Shown: positions 1 through 8,887, counted from the first letter of the stretch. The stretch: DNA of 48,522 nt from Acinetobacter lwoffii (GCF_024129435.1 NZ_JAMXXN010000023.1:1-48522); one strand, 5' to 3'. Notes: generated from the sequence alone by a model not told the origin. Numbers and translations: made by a program.

Positions 1-2
1 AT

Positions 3-89
3 ATTTTATATCCAGTCCATGGTGATAAAAACCATCATAAACCAGACATTTTTATTGGTGAGAATATAGACACTTTAAATGGGTTCTAA
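3..89 (+). CDS. Possible 3' end of an unidentified gene
   Basis: An open frame enters from the left edge and ends at a TAA at 87-89, giving about 28 residues that finish in ...IDTLNGF. The composition (HGDKNHHKPDIFIGE) looks protein-like rather than random, but no family is recognised and the start lies outside the window. It could be chance. Confidence 0.2.
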   Translation: MLYPVHGDKNHHKPDIFIGENIDTLNGF

Positions 90-350
90 CACACTGATTT
101 CGTATAATATTGATTATGTTAAATCCGATACACCTAACAATAACTTCATATCCTTCTTTCTTAAACCAAAATTCAATAACTTAAGTGATTTCTATTTTAC
201 TCATAAAATATGATATGTTGACCTTAAGAATACTTCATAAACTTTACTATGTTTGCTTTAAAAACAATTCATTTGGAAAAGAAAGTTTCAAACGAAAATC
301 AAATTATTCTTTTGTTTGATCTGGATTCATCATGTCCATGTTTGTACCCA
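90..350. other. AT-rich spacer without a visible gene
   Basis: This stretch lies between the edge fragment and the IS3 left end. It is AT-rich, with stops in all frames read. No RNA gene, repeat or clear promoter was recognised. Confidence 0.5.
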
Positions 351-420
351 GTAATCCCTCCTAAAAACAATAGGACCTAAAAGTAGAATTTTCTCTTAAA
401 GTATAGGCAGGAGATTCTGC

Positions 421-687
421 ATGAAAATATCTAAATTTACTGACAGTCAGATCATGTCCATTTTGAAACAGGCGGAGTCTGGCACACCTGTAGCCGCCCT
501 TTGTCGTGAACACGGTATGAGTAATGCGACCTTCTATAAATGGCGTGCCAAATATGGCGGTATGGATACATCATTAATGGCAAAACTCAAAGAACTGGAA
601 GCAGAAAATACCAGACTTAAAAAGATGTATGCTGAAGAACGCTTAAAGGCAGAGATCATTCAGGAAGCGATGGCAAAAAAGTGGTGA
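421..687 (+). CDS. IS3-family transposase OrfA (HTH protein)
   Basis: OrfA has 88 residues. The N-terminal half is a transposase-8 type helix-turn-helix ([17 protein letters not shown]..., then [24 protein letters not shown]), which binds the IS ends. It is followed by a leucine-zipper-like coiled coil ([23 protein letters not shown]) for oligomerisation. Length and layout match the IS3/IS51 subgroup. A purine-rich GGCAGGAGA lies just upstream of the ATG as ribosome binding site. The 3' end carries A AAA AAG at 675-681, so a fraction of ribosomes should shift -1 into orfB and produce the OrfAB transposase. Confidence 0.88.
   Translation: MKISKFTDSQIMSILKQAESGTPVAALCREHGMSNATFYKWRAKYGGMDTSLMAKLKELEAENTRLKKMYAEERLKAEIIQEAMAKKW
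675..681 (+). other. Programmed -1 frameshift site (A AAA AAG)
   Basis: The zero-frame codons are GCA AAA AAG, the classic slippery heptamer of IS3-family elements. A one-base slip back reads AAA AAA GTG GTG AGG and continues in orfB, while the zero frame stops at TGA (685-687). Confidence 0.8.
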
Positions 688-1496
688 GGCCATCTTGCCG
701 ACGTAAGATGGCACAACAGGCAGTTGCCCACTATGCGATTAGCATTCGTTTGGCTTGCCGAGGATTTAGTATCAGTGAAACCTGCTACCGTTATCAATCC
801 AAGTTAAACGATGACAATACATTAATTGCAGAACAGCTCATTGAGCTCACTGAAGAAAATACAGATTGGGGTTTTGGTCTGTGTTTCTCTTATCTACGTC
901 ATGTTGAAAACCATGTTTGGAATCATAAGCGTGTTTATCGCATTTACTGTGAGTTAGCACTGAATCTGCGCATTAAACCGAGAAGAAGACTAAAACGGCA
1001 TGCACCAGAACCACTGAAAGAGCCGATCCGGGCAAATCAGGTCTGGTCACTGGATTTTATGCATGACCAGCTGATCGATAGTCGTAAGTTCCGATTGTTG
1101 AATGTGATTGATGATTACCGTCGAGAAGGTTTGACTATTGAAGCAGGATTCTCATTACCCACGATCAGGGTTATTCACACATTGAATCAGTTATTGGAAT
1201 GGCGAGAAAAACTGTTAGTTATTCGGTGTGACAATGGCCCGGAGTTTATCAGTCACGAATTTGTACGCTGGGCAACTGAACAAGGTATTCGTATTGAATA
1301 TATTCAACCAGGTAAACCACAGCAGAATGCGTATATTGAACGCTATAATCGGACTATACGTTATAGTTGGCTGAGCAAACATTTATTTGATACTTTGGAT
1401 GAAGTACAAGATTATGCAACAAACTGGCTGTGGCATTACAACCATGAAAGACCACACCAAGCAAACAAAGGAAGGCCACCTCTAATGGCTGCTTAA
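681..1496 (+). CDS. IS3-family transposase OrfB (DDE integrase core)
   Basis: OrfB contributes 271 residues of an rve-type integrase. Visible motifs in order are an HTH_21 segment ending [10 protein letters not shown]...[13 protein letters not shown], a basic linker KPRRRLKR, the first catalytic Asp in [10 protein letters not shown], the second in [10 protein letters not shown], and the Glu in [12 protein letters not shown]. The C-terminus [20 protein letters not shown] is typical. The active product is expected to be the OrfAB fusion (421-1496) made by the -1 shift. The GTG at 681 is not necessarily a real start. No internal stop or frameshift is seen. Confidence 0.85.
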   Translation: MVRPSCRRKMAQQAVAHYAISIRLACRGFSISETCYRYQSKLNDDNTLIAEQLIELTEENTDWGFGLCFSYLRHVENHVWNHKRVYRIYCELALNLRIKPRRRLKRHAPEPLKEPIRANQVWSLDFMHDQLIDSRKFRLLNVIDDYRREGLTIEAGFSLPTIRVIHTLNQLLEWREKLLVIRCDNGPEFISHEFVRWATEQGIRIEYIQPGKPQQNAYIERYNRTIRYSWLSKHLFDTLDEVQDYATNWLWHYNHERPHQANKGRPPLMAA

Positions 1497-1535
1497 CCTC
1501 TACTTTTAACTTCGGTTATTAATGGGAGGATTACC

Positions 1536-1553
1536 GTTTGTGCAACAAAGCCC
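1536..1553 (-). repeat. Orphan IS5-type terminal inverted repeat
   Basis: GTTTGTGCAACAAAGCCC is the reverse complement of the GGCTTTGTTGCACAAAC end found at 23911 and nearly that at 7665. No transposase follows it. It is a stranded end of an IS5-type element that was invaded or truncated by the neighbouring IS3. Confidence 0.6.
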
Positions 1554-1664
1554 TTAGTTGAAAAAAACTTTTAGATTTCATGCTCACACACCACCTAAAA
1601 CAAAAAATATCTGATTGATTTTACAGGCTTTTAATTTAAGGTTTTATTCTACCCACTCGCAATA

Positions 1665-4331
1665 TCAACGTTTAGTATCACGACTCACTAACTCATTAAC
1701 TAAATATGGAGCAGTACGGCTATCTTGATTTTCTGTTATTTCTTTTGGTGTTCCTGCCACAACAATATTCCCACCAGCATTTCCAGCACCTGGTCCCACA
1801 TCAATCACCCAATCTGCTTGTGCAACGGCACGCATATCATGCTCAATCATAACCACGGTATTACCCGCATCGACTAATCGCTGCAATTGAACTAACAATC
1901 GATCTACATCTGATGGATGCAAACCTGTAGTTGGCTCATCAAGTATATACAGTGTATTTCCACGCTGATTGCGTTGCAGCTCGGTCGCCAATTTAATACG
2001 TTGCGCTTCTCCACCAGATAGTTCAGTCGCTGGTTGCCCTAAACGTAAATAACCAAGGCCAATTTCCTTTAATAATTGTAGTGAACGAGCAATCGAGACC
2101 TCTCCATCAAAAAAATCACGTGCTTCATTGACGGTCATTCCTAATACTTCAGCAATATTACGTCCATTCCAGCGAATTTTCAGAGTGTCATCATTATATC
2201 GAGCACCATGACATGTCGGACAAGGGGCATATACACTTGGCATAAACAATAACTCTACACTGACAAAGCCTTCACCTTCACAAGTTTCACATCGCCCTTT
2301 AGCCACATTAAACGAAAAACGTCCAGCATCATAATGAGCTTGGCGAGCTTCAGGAGTCCCAGCAAATAACTTTCTAACATGATCAAATAAACCCGTATAA
2401 GTTGCCAGATTAGAACGTGGAGTACGGCCAATTGGTTTTTGATCAACCTGTACCAGACGCTGTATAGCCTCCACATCACCAGCCAGAGAACCCTGTGTAA
2501 CCTCGTTAACCAACATTCCTTCATTTAAAGGATTATTTTCATTATTGTTTTCAGTTTCAGACTCATTGCCTAAATATGAAAGTACTAACTCGGGTAAAGC
2601 TTGAGAAACGAGACTAGATTTACCTGAACCTGAAATACCTGTAACTGCTGTAAGTACACCAAGAGGTATACGAGCATCAATATTATGCAGGTTATGTCGG
2701 TAAATATTGTTAAGTTCAAGCCAACCAGAGGGTGTACGTCCATAACTTTGAGTAACTGGGATTTTATTAAATAAATAACTTGCAGTACGTGACGCTGAAA
2801 TCTCACTTAAACCCTGAGGTACTCCACTATATAAAATATTACCACCTTGCTCTCCTGCATCTGGTCCAACATCCACTAACCATTGAGCACGACGCATGAG
2901 CTCTAAATCATGCTCTACAACAAATACGGAGTTTCCAGCGTCTCTTAATTTATCGAGAGAATCATATAATGACTGACTATCTGAAGGATGTAATCCAGCA
3001 GACGGTTCATCCAGTACATAAACTACACCAAATAGCATAGAACTTAATTGTGTTGCTAAACGCAAACGTTGTAACTCTCCCGCTGAAAGAGTCGGTGTGG
3101 CTCTATCTAATGTTAGATAACCAAGACCTAACTGGCGTAATTGATTTAAACGCCCCACCACACCATTTGCTAAACGCTGGGCAGCAATTTTCTTTTCATC
3201 TGAAAGTGCTGACGTACGTCTTACATCTGGAGATACAGAATGCACTGCTCTACCTGTTGTTGCTCGTTCAGATCTATCAAGTTGGGTTACTTTATTATTA
3301 GCCTTTTCTCCAGCATTATGAGCGTCGAAATTGCCAAGAACAATGGGCTCAAGCAGGCAAGTTAACTTATCCAAAGAAAGTTGCATAAACTCACCAATAT
3401 CTACTCCAGCAAAGGTAATAGATAAGGCTTCTGGTTTAAGGCGTTTACCATGACAGGAAGGGCATATTTTTCCTTCCATAAAACGTGAAACACGTTTTTT
3501 CATCAACGTACTTTGGGTATTAGCAAAAGTATGAAGGACATAGCGACGAGCACCAGTGAAAGTGCCCATATAGCTGGGTTCTAGTTTACGTTTAAGTGCA
3601 GATTGAGTCTCAGCGGGGCTTAAACCAGCATAGACAGGAACTGTTGGGGTTTCTTCAGTAAATAAAATCCAGTCTCTATCCGATTGCGGTAAATCTTTCC
3701 ATGGTCGATCAACATCATACCCTAGGGTTACTAGGATATCGCGTAAGTTTTGCCCGTGCCAAGCAGGTGGCCATGATGCGATAGCTCTCTCACGAATACT
3801 GAGTGTTGGGTCAGGAACCATTGTCGATTCTGTAACTTCATAAATGTGACCTAAACCATGACAGGTAGGACAAGCACCTTGAGGAGTGTTCGGTGAAAAG
3901 TCCTCGGCATATAACATTGGCTGATCGGCAGGATATGCACCAGCACGCGAATAAATCATTCGCACGAGACTTGATAAAGTTGTTACACTTCCAACAGAAG
4001 AACGGGTATTACTTGCACCACGTTGTTGTTGCAATGCTACTGCTGGTGGTAGACCATCAATAGCATCAACATCTGGTACTCCGGCCTGATCTATTAAGCG
4101 TCTTGCATAAGGTGCAACAGATTCGAAATATCTTCTTTGTGCTTCAGCAAAAATAGTTCCAAAAGCAAGTGATGATTTTCCTGAACCCGATACACCTGAG
4201 AAAACAACAAGTGCATTTCTTGGGATAGAAACATCTACATCCTTAAGGTTATGCTCACGTGCACCTCGAACTTCAATACAATTATTAGATAAAGTAATGT
4301 TATTGTGTTCACCAAAAGAATGTATTTTCAT
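1665..4331 (-). CDS. UvrA2-like ABC-ATPase (UvrA paralogue lacking the UvrB-binding domain)
   Basis: 888 residues from the chosen ATG. There are two UvrA-type ABC modules: Walker A GVSGSGKSS near the N-terminus and GISGSGKSS mid-protein; signatures LSAGELQRLRLATQL and LSGGEAQRIKLATEL; Walker B VYVLDEPSAGLHPSD and LYILDEPTTGLHPSD. Zinc-finger cysteines occur in CPTCHGLGH, CPSCHGKRL, CETCEGEGF and CPTCHGARY. Canonical UvrA is about 940 residues with a UvrB-binding domain of roughly 115 residues between the first Walker A and the first zinc module. Here IYSRAGAYPADQPML runs almost directly into the zinc module, so that domain is missing, as in UvrA2 proteins linked to tolerance of DNA-binding drugs. 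The frame continues upstream to an ATG at 4370, but those 13 codons lie largely in the IS256 terminus, so the ATG at 4331 (MKIHSFGEHN) is preferred. Confidence 0.83.
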   Translation of the reverse strand: MKIHSFGEHNNITLSNNCIEVRGAREHNLKDVDVSIPRNALVVFSGVSGSGKSSLAFGTIFAEAQRRYFESVAPYARRLIDQAGVPDVDAIDGLPPAVALQQQRGASNTRSSVGSVTTLSSLVRMIYSRAGAYPADQPMLYAEDFSPNTPQGACPTCHGLGHIYEVTESTMVPDPTLSIRERAIASWPPAWHGQNLRDILVTLGYDVDRPWKDLPQSDRDWILFTEETPTVPVYAGLSPAETQSALKRKLEPSYMGTFTGARRYVLHTFANTQSTLMKKRVSRFMEGKICPSCHGKRLKPEALSITFAGVDIGEFMQLSLDKLTCLLEPIVLGNFDAHNAGEKANNKVTQLDRSERATTGRAVHSVSPDVRRTSALSDEKKIAAQRLANGVVGRLNQLRQLGLGYLTLDRATPTLSAGELQRLRLATQLSSMLFGVVYVLDEPSAGLHPSDSQSLYDSLDKLRDAGNSVFVVEHDLELMRRAQWLVDVGPDAGEQGGNILYSGVPQGLSEISASRTASYLFNKIPVTQSYGRTPSGWLELNNIYRHNLHNIDARIPLGVLTAVTGISGSGKSSLVSQALPELVLSYLGNESETENNNENNPLNEGMLVNEVTQGSLAGDVEAIQRLVQVDQKPIGRTPRSNLATYTGLFDHVRKLFAGTPEARQAHYDAGRFSFNVAKGRCETCEGEGFVSVELLFMPSVYAPCPTCHGARYNDDTLKIRWNGRNIAEVLGMTVNEARDFFDGEVSIARSLQLLKEIGLGYLRLGQPATELSGGEAQRIKLATELQRNQRGNTLYILDEPTTGLHPSDVDRLLVQLQRLVDAGNTVVMIEHDMRAVAQADWVIDVGPGAGNAGGNIVVAGTPKEITENQDSRTAPYLVNELVSRDTKR

Positions 4332-4373
4332 GTTTCTACGAGCCTGTAAATTATTTTGTGTAAGTCTCATTTT

Positions 4374-5596
4374 TTATAAATGATCTTTTAATCGATCATC
4401 GAACTGAATCGTAAACCAATTCATTGCTAAACGCCAATTTTGAATTGGCATGGTCCATTTTTTAGCAGCATTTGAAGTTGCTAAATAAATGACCTTTTTC
4501 ACTGAATCATCAGAAGAGAAGATCTTTCTCTTTTTAGTTGAATGGCGGATCACGCTATTCAATGATTCAATTGCATTTGTTGTATAAATCACATGACGTA
4601 TTTCAGCAGGATAGCTAAAGATCGTTCGGATATTTTCCCAATTTGCCCGCCAGGATTCTCCAATTTTTGGATACTGGTGATTCCATTGATCGCAGAAGAT
4701 ATCTAGGGGCTTTAAAGCATTTTCCTCTGTACTTGCCTGATAGATCGCCTTCAATCCTGCTGTTACAGCTTTGTAGTCCTTCCAGCTCACAAATCTCAGG
4801 CTATTGCGTACAACATGTACGATACACAGCCGGATATCAGTATGAGGGTAGACAGAGGCTATCGCATCAGGAAAGCCTTTTAGTCCTGAGAAGCGCTGCT
4901 TCGCAAGGCAGGCTACAAGAATATCTTGCACTCCTCGATTTTTAAGCTCTGTCATGACTGATAGCCAGAATTTGGAACCTTCTGTTTGAGCAAGCCACAT
5001 GCCAAGAAGTTCTTTTTGGCCATCCAGGTTAATGCCTAATGCTAAATAAACTGATTTATTGATTACTGTTGAATGCTGACGAACCTTAACAACAATGCAA
5101 TCTAAATAGACAATAGGATAAAGACTATCGAGTGTTCTATTTTGCCATTCTGTCACTTGTTCAATGACAGCATCCGTCACCTTACTAATAAGGGAGGCAG
5201 ATACATCGGCATCGTACATTTCTTTAAAAAAGCAACAATTTCTCTATTTTTCATTCCTTTCGCATATAACGAAAGAATTTGATCATCCATGCTAGTAATG
5301 CGTGTTTGATGCTTCTTAATAATCTGTGGTTCAAAAGAGCCATCACGATCACGAGGGATATCTAAAGCAAGCTGCCCATCTTGTGTTAGAACTGTTTTGG
5401 AGCTAAAACCATTACGTGCATTAGATCCTTTCTTAGGTTGATGCTTTTCATAGCCTAAATGTTCAGAAAGCTCAGTATTCAGAGCGGTTTCGATCATGAA
5501 CTTTTTAAATATGGCTGTCATTTGGTTTAAATTTTCAGGAGTTTTTAAACCTTTAGCTAATTCAGCTGCCATACTTTTGATTGTAGCTTCATCCAT
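4374..5596 (-). pseudogene. IS256-family transposase (Transposase_mut), broken in two places
   Basis: The N-terminal part (5596 to about 5225, MDEATIKSMAAELAKGLKTP...) and the C-terminal part (about 5224 to 4374, FKEMYDADVSASLISKVTDAV...) lie in different frames. They would join at the run GCT TTT TTA: one extra T, or a -1 slip, restores the family sequence AFFKEMYDADV. The first catalytic Asp (YLDCIVVKV) and the IRHVIYTTNAIESLN region with its Glu are present. At the second Asp the family sequence ACVDGLKGF is replaced by ACLAKQRFSGLKGF, which removes the Asp and adds about five codons. The protein is therefore expected to be catalytically dead whatever happens at the frame break. Confidence 0.85.
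5225..5231 (-). other. T TTT TTA slippery heptamer at the IS256 frame break
   Basis: On the minus strand the codons GCT TTT TTA form an X XXY YYZ heptamer. A -1 slip rejoins the two halves of the transposase precisely. This could be programmed frameshifting or simply loss of one T from a homopolymer. Confidence 0.4.
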
Positions 5597-5689
5597 GTGA
5601 AGTACCTCTTTTTATTATCCTCAATAAGATAAATAAAAATTAAGTACTTACACAAAATTTAGAACAGTCCCACAATTCATTTTGTTGAA

Positions 5690-6667
5690 CTATATCTGTA
5701 CAACAACTCTACCTCGAATTTTTCCATCTAAAATTTCATTTGAAATATTTAAAGCATCTGTTAACTGAATTTCAGTCGTTACTGTTTCTAATTTTGTTTG
5801 ATCTAATTCTGTAGCCAAACGTTCCCATGCTTCTTTTCTTAATTCGATTGGTGCCATCACGCTATCAATTCCATATAAGGTAATCCCTCTTAGAATAAAT
5901 GGAGCAACTGTTGCTGGAAAATCCATTCCGCCTGCCAAACCACACGCAGCAACTGCACCACGATATTTTGTACTAGCACATGCATTGGCTAAAGTATGGC
6001 TTCCAACAGTATCAATTACGCCAGCCCAAACCTCTTTGTTTAATGGCTTTCCTGGGGAAGATAATTCAATACGATCAATAATTTCACTCGCACCTAGATA
6101 GGTTAAATATTCTGACTCTTGAGGTCGACCAGTTGAAGCTGTAATCTCATAACCAAGATGATTCAAAATAATAATGGCAATACTACCTACTCCACCATTT
6201 GCACCTGTCACTAAAATTTTTCCATCACTTGGTTTAATACCATGTTTTTGTAAAGCCATAACACACAACATTGCGGTATAACCTGCTGTACCAATAACCA
6301 TCGTATCTTTAAAAGAAAAAGCAGAAGGTTTTTGTATGAGCCAATCACCAGAAACAGTGACTTGCTCGGCTAGCCCTCCAAAATACTTTTCACCCACTCC
6401 CCAACCATTCAGTAGAACTTCATCTCTTTTTTTCCATGCTGGATGTTTTGATTCAATCACAACACCCGAAAAATCGATGCCTGGGGTCAAAGGAAAACTA
6501 CGCACCACTGGTGAACGCCCAGTAATGGCTAAAGCATCTTTATAATTGAGTGTTGAATATTTGACTTCGACTCTAACCTCTCCTTCTTGTAAAGGCTTTG
6601 ATGCAATCTCAGTAATTTGTGATGTGTAACCAGCTTCATCTTTAGTAATTACAATACCTTTGTACAT
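5690..6667 (-). CDS. YhdH/AcuI-type NADPH-dependent quinone/acryloyl-CoA reductase (MDR family)
   Basis: A 325-residue, zinc-free medium-chain dehydrogenase/reductase. The N-terminal GroES-like part contains YSTLNYKDALAITGRSPVVR and PLTPGIDFSGVV. The cofactor fold has TGANGGVGSIAIIILNHLGY and the NADP-selecting TASTGRPQESEYL. The C-terminus IRGRVVVQI is typical of the YhdH/AcuI subfamily, whose members reduce acryloyl-CoA or related electrophilic enoyl/quinone substrates in the cytoplasm. The SD-like AGAGAGGAAG precedes the ATG. It lies 82 bp downstream of a TetR-family gene on the same strand, with a TAGAC...GTCTA palindrome between, which suggests electrophile- or quinone-responsive control. 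The exact substrate cannot be read from sequence. Confidence 0.85.
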   Translation of the reverse strand: MYKGIVITKDEAGYTSQITEIASKPLQEGEVRVEVKYSTLNYKDALAITGRSPVVRSFPLTPGIDFSGVVIESKHPAWKKRDEVLLNGWGVGEKYFGGLAEQVTVSGDWLIQKPSAFSFKDTMVIGTAGYTAMLCVMALQKHGIKPSDGKILVTGANGGVGSIAIIILNHLGYEITASTGRPQESEYLTYLGASEIIDRIELSSPGKPLNKEVWAGVIDTVGSHTLANACASTKYRGAVAACGLAGGMDFPATVAPFILRGITLYGIDSVMAPIELRKEAWERLATELDQTKLETVTTEIQLTDALNISNEILDGKIRGRVVVQI

Positions 6668-6688
6668 AGAACTTCCTCTCTATTTAAT

Positions 6689-6703
6689 TAGACTGCTTGT
6701 CTA
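6689..6703. promoter_or_regulatory. Probable TetR-family operator upstream of the reductase
   Basis: TAGAC-TGCTT-GTCTA is a perfect 5-bp-arm inverted repeat with a 5-bp spacer, 22 bp upstream of the reductase start. The TAGAC half-site resembles operators of NemR-type TetR repressors. A related imperfect site occurs upstream of the regulator gene. Confidence 0.6.
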
Positions 6704-6749
6704 GAATTAATTAAAAAATAAATACAGACATCTGCATTTATTTTTTTAA

Positions 6750-7394
6750 TTAACTTTTTACGTGATTTTGTTTTTTTACAGCTAAAGTAAACAAGCGATA
6801 AAATGCTTCTAAGGGACTTGTTGATTTGACCAAACGTGCTCTTAGAACTGCACCTTCCCACCCAATCCAAAACTGATAAGCAGCTTCATCGCAATCAGCT
6901 AGGCTATATTGTGAATTTGACTGATGGAGGCAATCAGAAACTAATTTCTCCCATACCTTAAAGATACTTTCGATTCGGGCAATGATTCCTTGTGGCAAAT
7001 ACGACACTTCTTGTCCTAAGTTACCTAAAATACAACCTCTTTTAAAATCATATTTTTGCATTTTTTCACCCGCATCTTTTACAAAATTTTGCAGCTTTTC
7101 TAGTGGGGAAAGATCAGTTTGACTTAAAAACTTATTCAATCGCTTCACAAAATAAAGTTCATAAGCATCTAAGACTTCTAAAATAAAAGCCTCTTTATTT
7201 ACAAAATAATGGTAGAAAGACCCTTTAGGAACTTGGACTGATTTCATGAGATCGTCCAAGCTCATAGCATTCATTCCACGTTCGGTCAGTAACTCGATAC
7301 CTCGGTGGATTAAAACTTCTCTAGTGTCTGCATAGTTACAACCGTGTTTGGTTGGTCGACCACGTGGTCTTTTGGGTGAGGAAGAATAATTCAT
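6750..7394 (-). CDS. TetR/AcrR-family transcriptional repressor
   Basis: 214 residues. After a basic tail (SSPKRPRGRPTKHG) comes the TetR_N helix-turn-helix: TREVLIHRGIELLTERGMNAMSLDDLMKSVQVPKGSFYHYFVNKEAFILEVL. The remainder is an alpha-helical ligand-binding domain with the NemR-like segment KRGCILGNLGQEV; its Cys could be a redox sensor, though that is inference. It lies directly upstream of the YhdH/AcuI-type reductase in the same orientation and is the obvious candidate to bind the palindrome before that gene. No strong SD precedes the ATG at 7394. Confidence 0.85.
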   Translation of the reverse strand: MNYSSSPKRPRGRPTKHGCNYADTREVLIHRGIELLTERGMNAMSLDDLMKSVQVPKGSFYHYFVNKEAFILEVLDAYELYFVKRLNKFLSQTDLSPLEKLQNFVKDAGEKMQKYDFKRGCILGNLGQEVSYLPQGIIARIESIFKVWEKLVSDCLHQSNSQYSLADCDEAAYQFWIGWEGAVLRARLVKSTSPLEAFYRLFTLAVKKQNHVKS

Positions 7395-7404
7395 ATAATA
7401 AAAA

Positions 7405-7419
7405 TAGACTATGTGACTA
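7405..7419. promoter_or_regulatory. Possible autoregulatory operator of the TetR gene
   Basis: TAGACTATGTGACTA lies 10 bp upstream of the TetR start. It has the same TAGAC half-site as 6689-6703 but only an imperfect second arm (GACTA for GTCTA). Confidence 0.35.
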
Positions 7420-7664
7420 GAAATAACAACAATAAGATTATTTGATTGAAAATTTTATCTAAACGTCATCTAGTTCTCTTTTTTCACAGTACTTAGTCAT
7501 TCATATAAATGCTTTTAAAAATCCTATAAGTTTATGAACTAATTTTTTATAAATTTCTATTATTTTTCTTCAAAATATTGAAATTAATAAATATATTGTA
7601 AAAATAATTTATAAACTAGATTTTAGGTAAACATAAGTTAAATAGAAAATTTTTAGTTAAATAA

Positions 7665-7944
7665 GGCTCTGTTGCACAAACTTACCACTGGAGGCTTCTT
7701 AGCTATCAAAAAAGTCGCGATAGTCTCCATCTACTCATTGACCCTACTGGCTTGAGGTTTTTAGGAGAAGGTGAATGAAAACGTAAAAAACATCAGTCTG
7801 AATATCGATGACAATAGCGTAAACTTCACATAGGTATAATAGATGCTGAAACACTGCAAAAACTTGCAGCTCAGCTCACAACCAATAATGTCAGTGACTC
7901 ACAGGTGTTTGGTGATGGATTGGATAGCATAAAAAAATAATTAA
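7665..7944 (+). pseudogene. IS5-family transposase remnant with left terminal repeat
   Basis: The remnant starts with the terminal repeat GGCTCTGTTGCACAAAC (7665-7681) and jumps within about 40 bp to mid-transposase coding. Conceptual translation with stops gives LLIDPTGLRFLGEGE*KRKKHQSEYR, then RKLHIGI.DAETLQ and QLTTNNVSDSQVFGD, all IS5-family core sequence. Most of the N-terminus and the whole C-terminus are missing. It ends near the left end of the IS982 element. Confidence 0.7.
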
Positions 7945-7962
7945 TATATTTCAATATATTAA

Positions 7963-8887
7963 ACCCCAATCTCAACTTTTTAAGTGATTGAAATAAAAAG
8001 GACATAACCCTATTTTAGTTTCCACCAAGAAATTAAAGCAAAGTTATGTCCATTGAAGAATTTATCATTTTTGTCTATGTAATCATAGAACAGCTTTATC
8101 CCATTGTTGTTATTCAGCCTCTGAGAACTCGTGGTTTTCCGCCTGCTGTTACTGATGTAGAAATCATCACTATGCAAATAGTAGGTGAATTTCTTGTTTT
8201 AGATACAGACAAAAATATTTGGATGTATTTCAAAAACAATTGGTTAGAATGGTTTCCAAAATTAGGATCTTATCCCAATTTCTGTAAACATTGTGCATAC
8301 CTGTGGCATGTCAGTCAATCCATTATGGGACAGCTCATTCAGCGTTATGGTTCAGATAACATTCACTTTATTGATGGCTTCCCACTCCCTGTCTGTAGTT
8401 ATACCAGAGCTAGAAAGCATAAAAACTTGATGGTTTCAAAGCTCATATCGTCATTAATCTTTCAGGCATGATTACGGGTTATACCTTTGCACCTGCTCAT
8501 TGTGATGAGCGAGATGTTGCACCTGAAATCACGAATGATATTTACGGTTTACTGGGAGCAGATAAGGGCTATTTAAAACCAGAATTGAAACGATATTATG
8601 AATATCAGGGTATTGATTTACAAACACCCTTTAGAAAAAACATGATAGATTTCAGACCTAAAGAGACAATGCAAATAATGATGAAAGCCCGAAGAAAGAT
8701 TGAAACAGTGATTGGTCAATTAACAGATCGCTTTCACATTCAGAAAGTGAGGGCAAAAGATCTATGGCATTTAACCCACCGCATAACTCGTAAAATTCTG
8801 TCGCATACAATTTGTGTGGTGCTAAATAAAAAGCTTGGTCATTCACCAATTCAATTCGAAAATCTTATTTTAAGTTGAGATTGGCGT
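7963..8887 (+). mobile_element. IS982-family insertion sequence with frameshifted transposase
   Basis: A 0.93 kb element. The ends read inward as ACCCCAATCTCAACTT (7963) and ACGCCAATCTCAACTT (8887), matching at 15 of 16 positions. It carries a single transposase gene interrupted by a one-base frameshift. No convincing target duplication was seen in the AT-rich flanks. Confidence 0.82.
8046..8878 (+). pseudogene. IS982-family transposase, one frameshift
   Basis: Residues 1 to about 126 (MSIEEFIIFVYVIIEQLYP...HFIDGFPLPVCSYTRARKHKN) read from 8046. The family sequence continues GFKAHIVINLSGMITGYTF only if one base is added near 8428, where AAC TTG ATG GTT should read as a codon plus GGT TTC. 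The rest (MITGYTFAPAHCDERDVAPE...NKKLGHSPIQFENLILS) is open to 8878. The DDE motifs (DGFPLPV, GADKGYL, KIETVIGQL) are present, so this is a recent single-base inactivation. Confidence 0.85.

Larger units (their letters stand above)
351..1535 (+). mobile_element. IS3-family insertion sequence, apparently intact
   Basis: The element is about 1.19 kb and carries overlapping orfA and orfB. Imperfect terminal inverted repeats are visible. The left end begins GTAATCCCTCCTAAAA at 351. The right end, read inward on the minus strand, begins GGTAATCCTCCCATTAA at 1535. Both share an internal AAAAGTAGA block about 25 bases in. The exact outer bases are uncertain by a few nucleotides and no target duplication was identified. 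The right end directly abuts an orphan IS5-type terminal repeat at 1536-1553. OrfB keeps all three catalytic acidic residues and the frameshift signal is canonical, so this is the only element in the window that looks functional. Confidence 0.8.
4342..5670 (-). mobile_element. IS256-family insertion sequence, inactivated
   Basis: A 1.33 kb element bounded by inverted repeats. Reading inward, the left end is GCCTGTAAATTATTTTGTGT (4342) and the right end is GGACTGTTCTAAATTTTGTG (5670); both continue with GTAAGT. The 8-9 bp flanks do not match, so the element has either rearranged or lost its duplication. Its left end lies about 10 bp upstream of the UvrA2-like gene start. The transposase carries a frame break and lacks a catalytic residue. 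Confidence 0.82.

Noticed and set aside
4332..4370. Extending the UvrA2-like gene to the ATG at 4370
   Set aside because: Most of these codons fall in the IS256 terminal repeat, so they are not ancestral to the gene; kept only as a possible IS-driven start.
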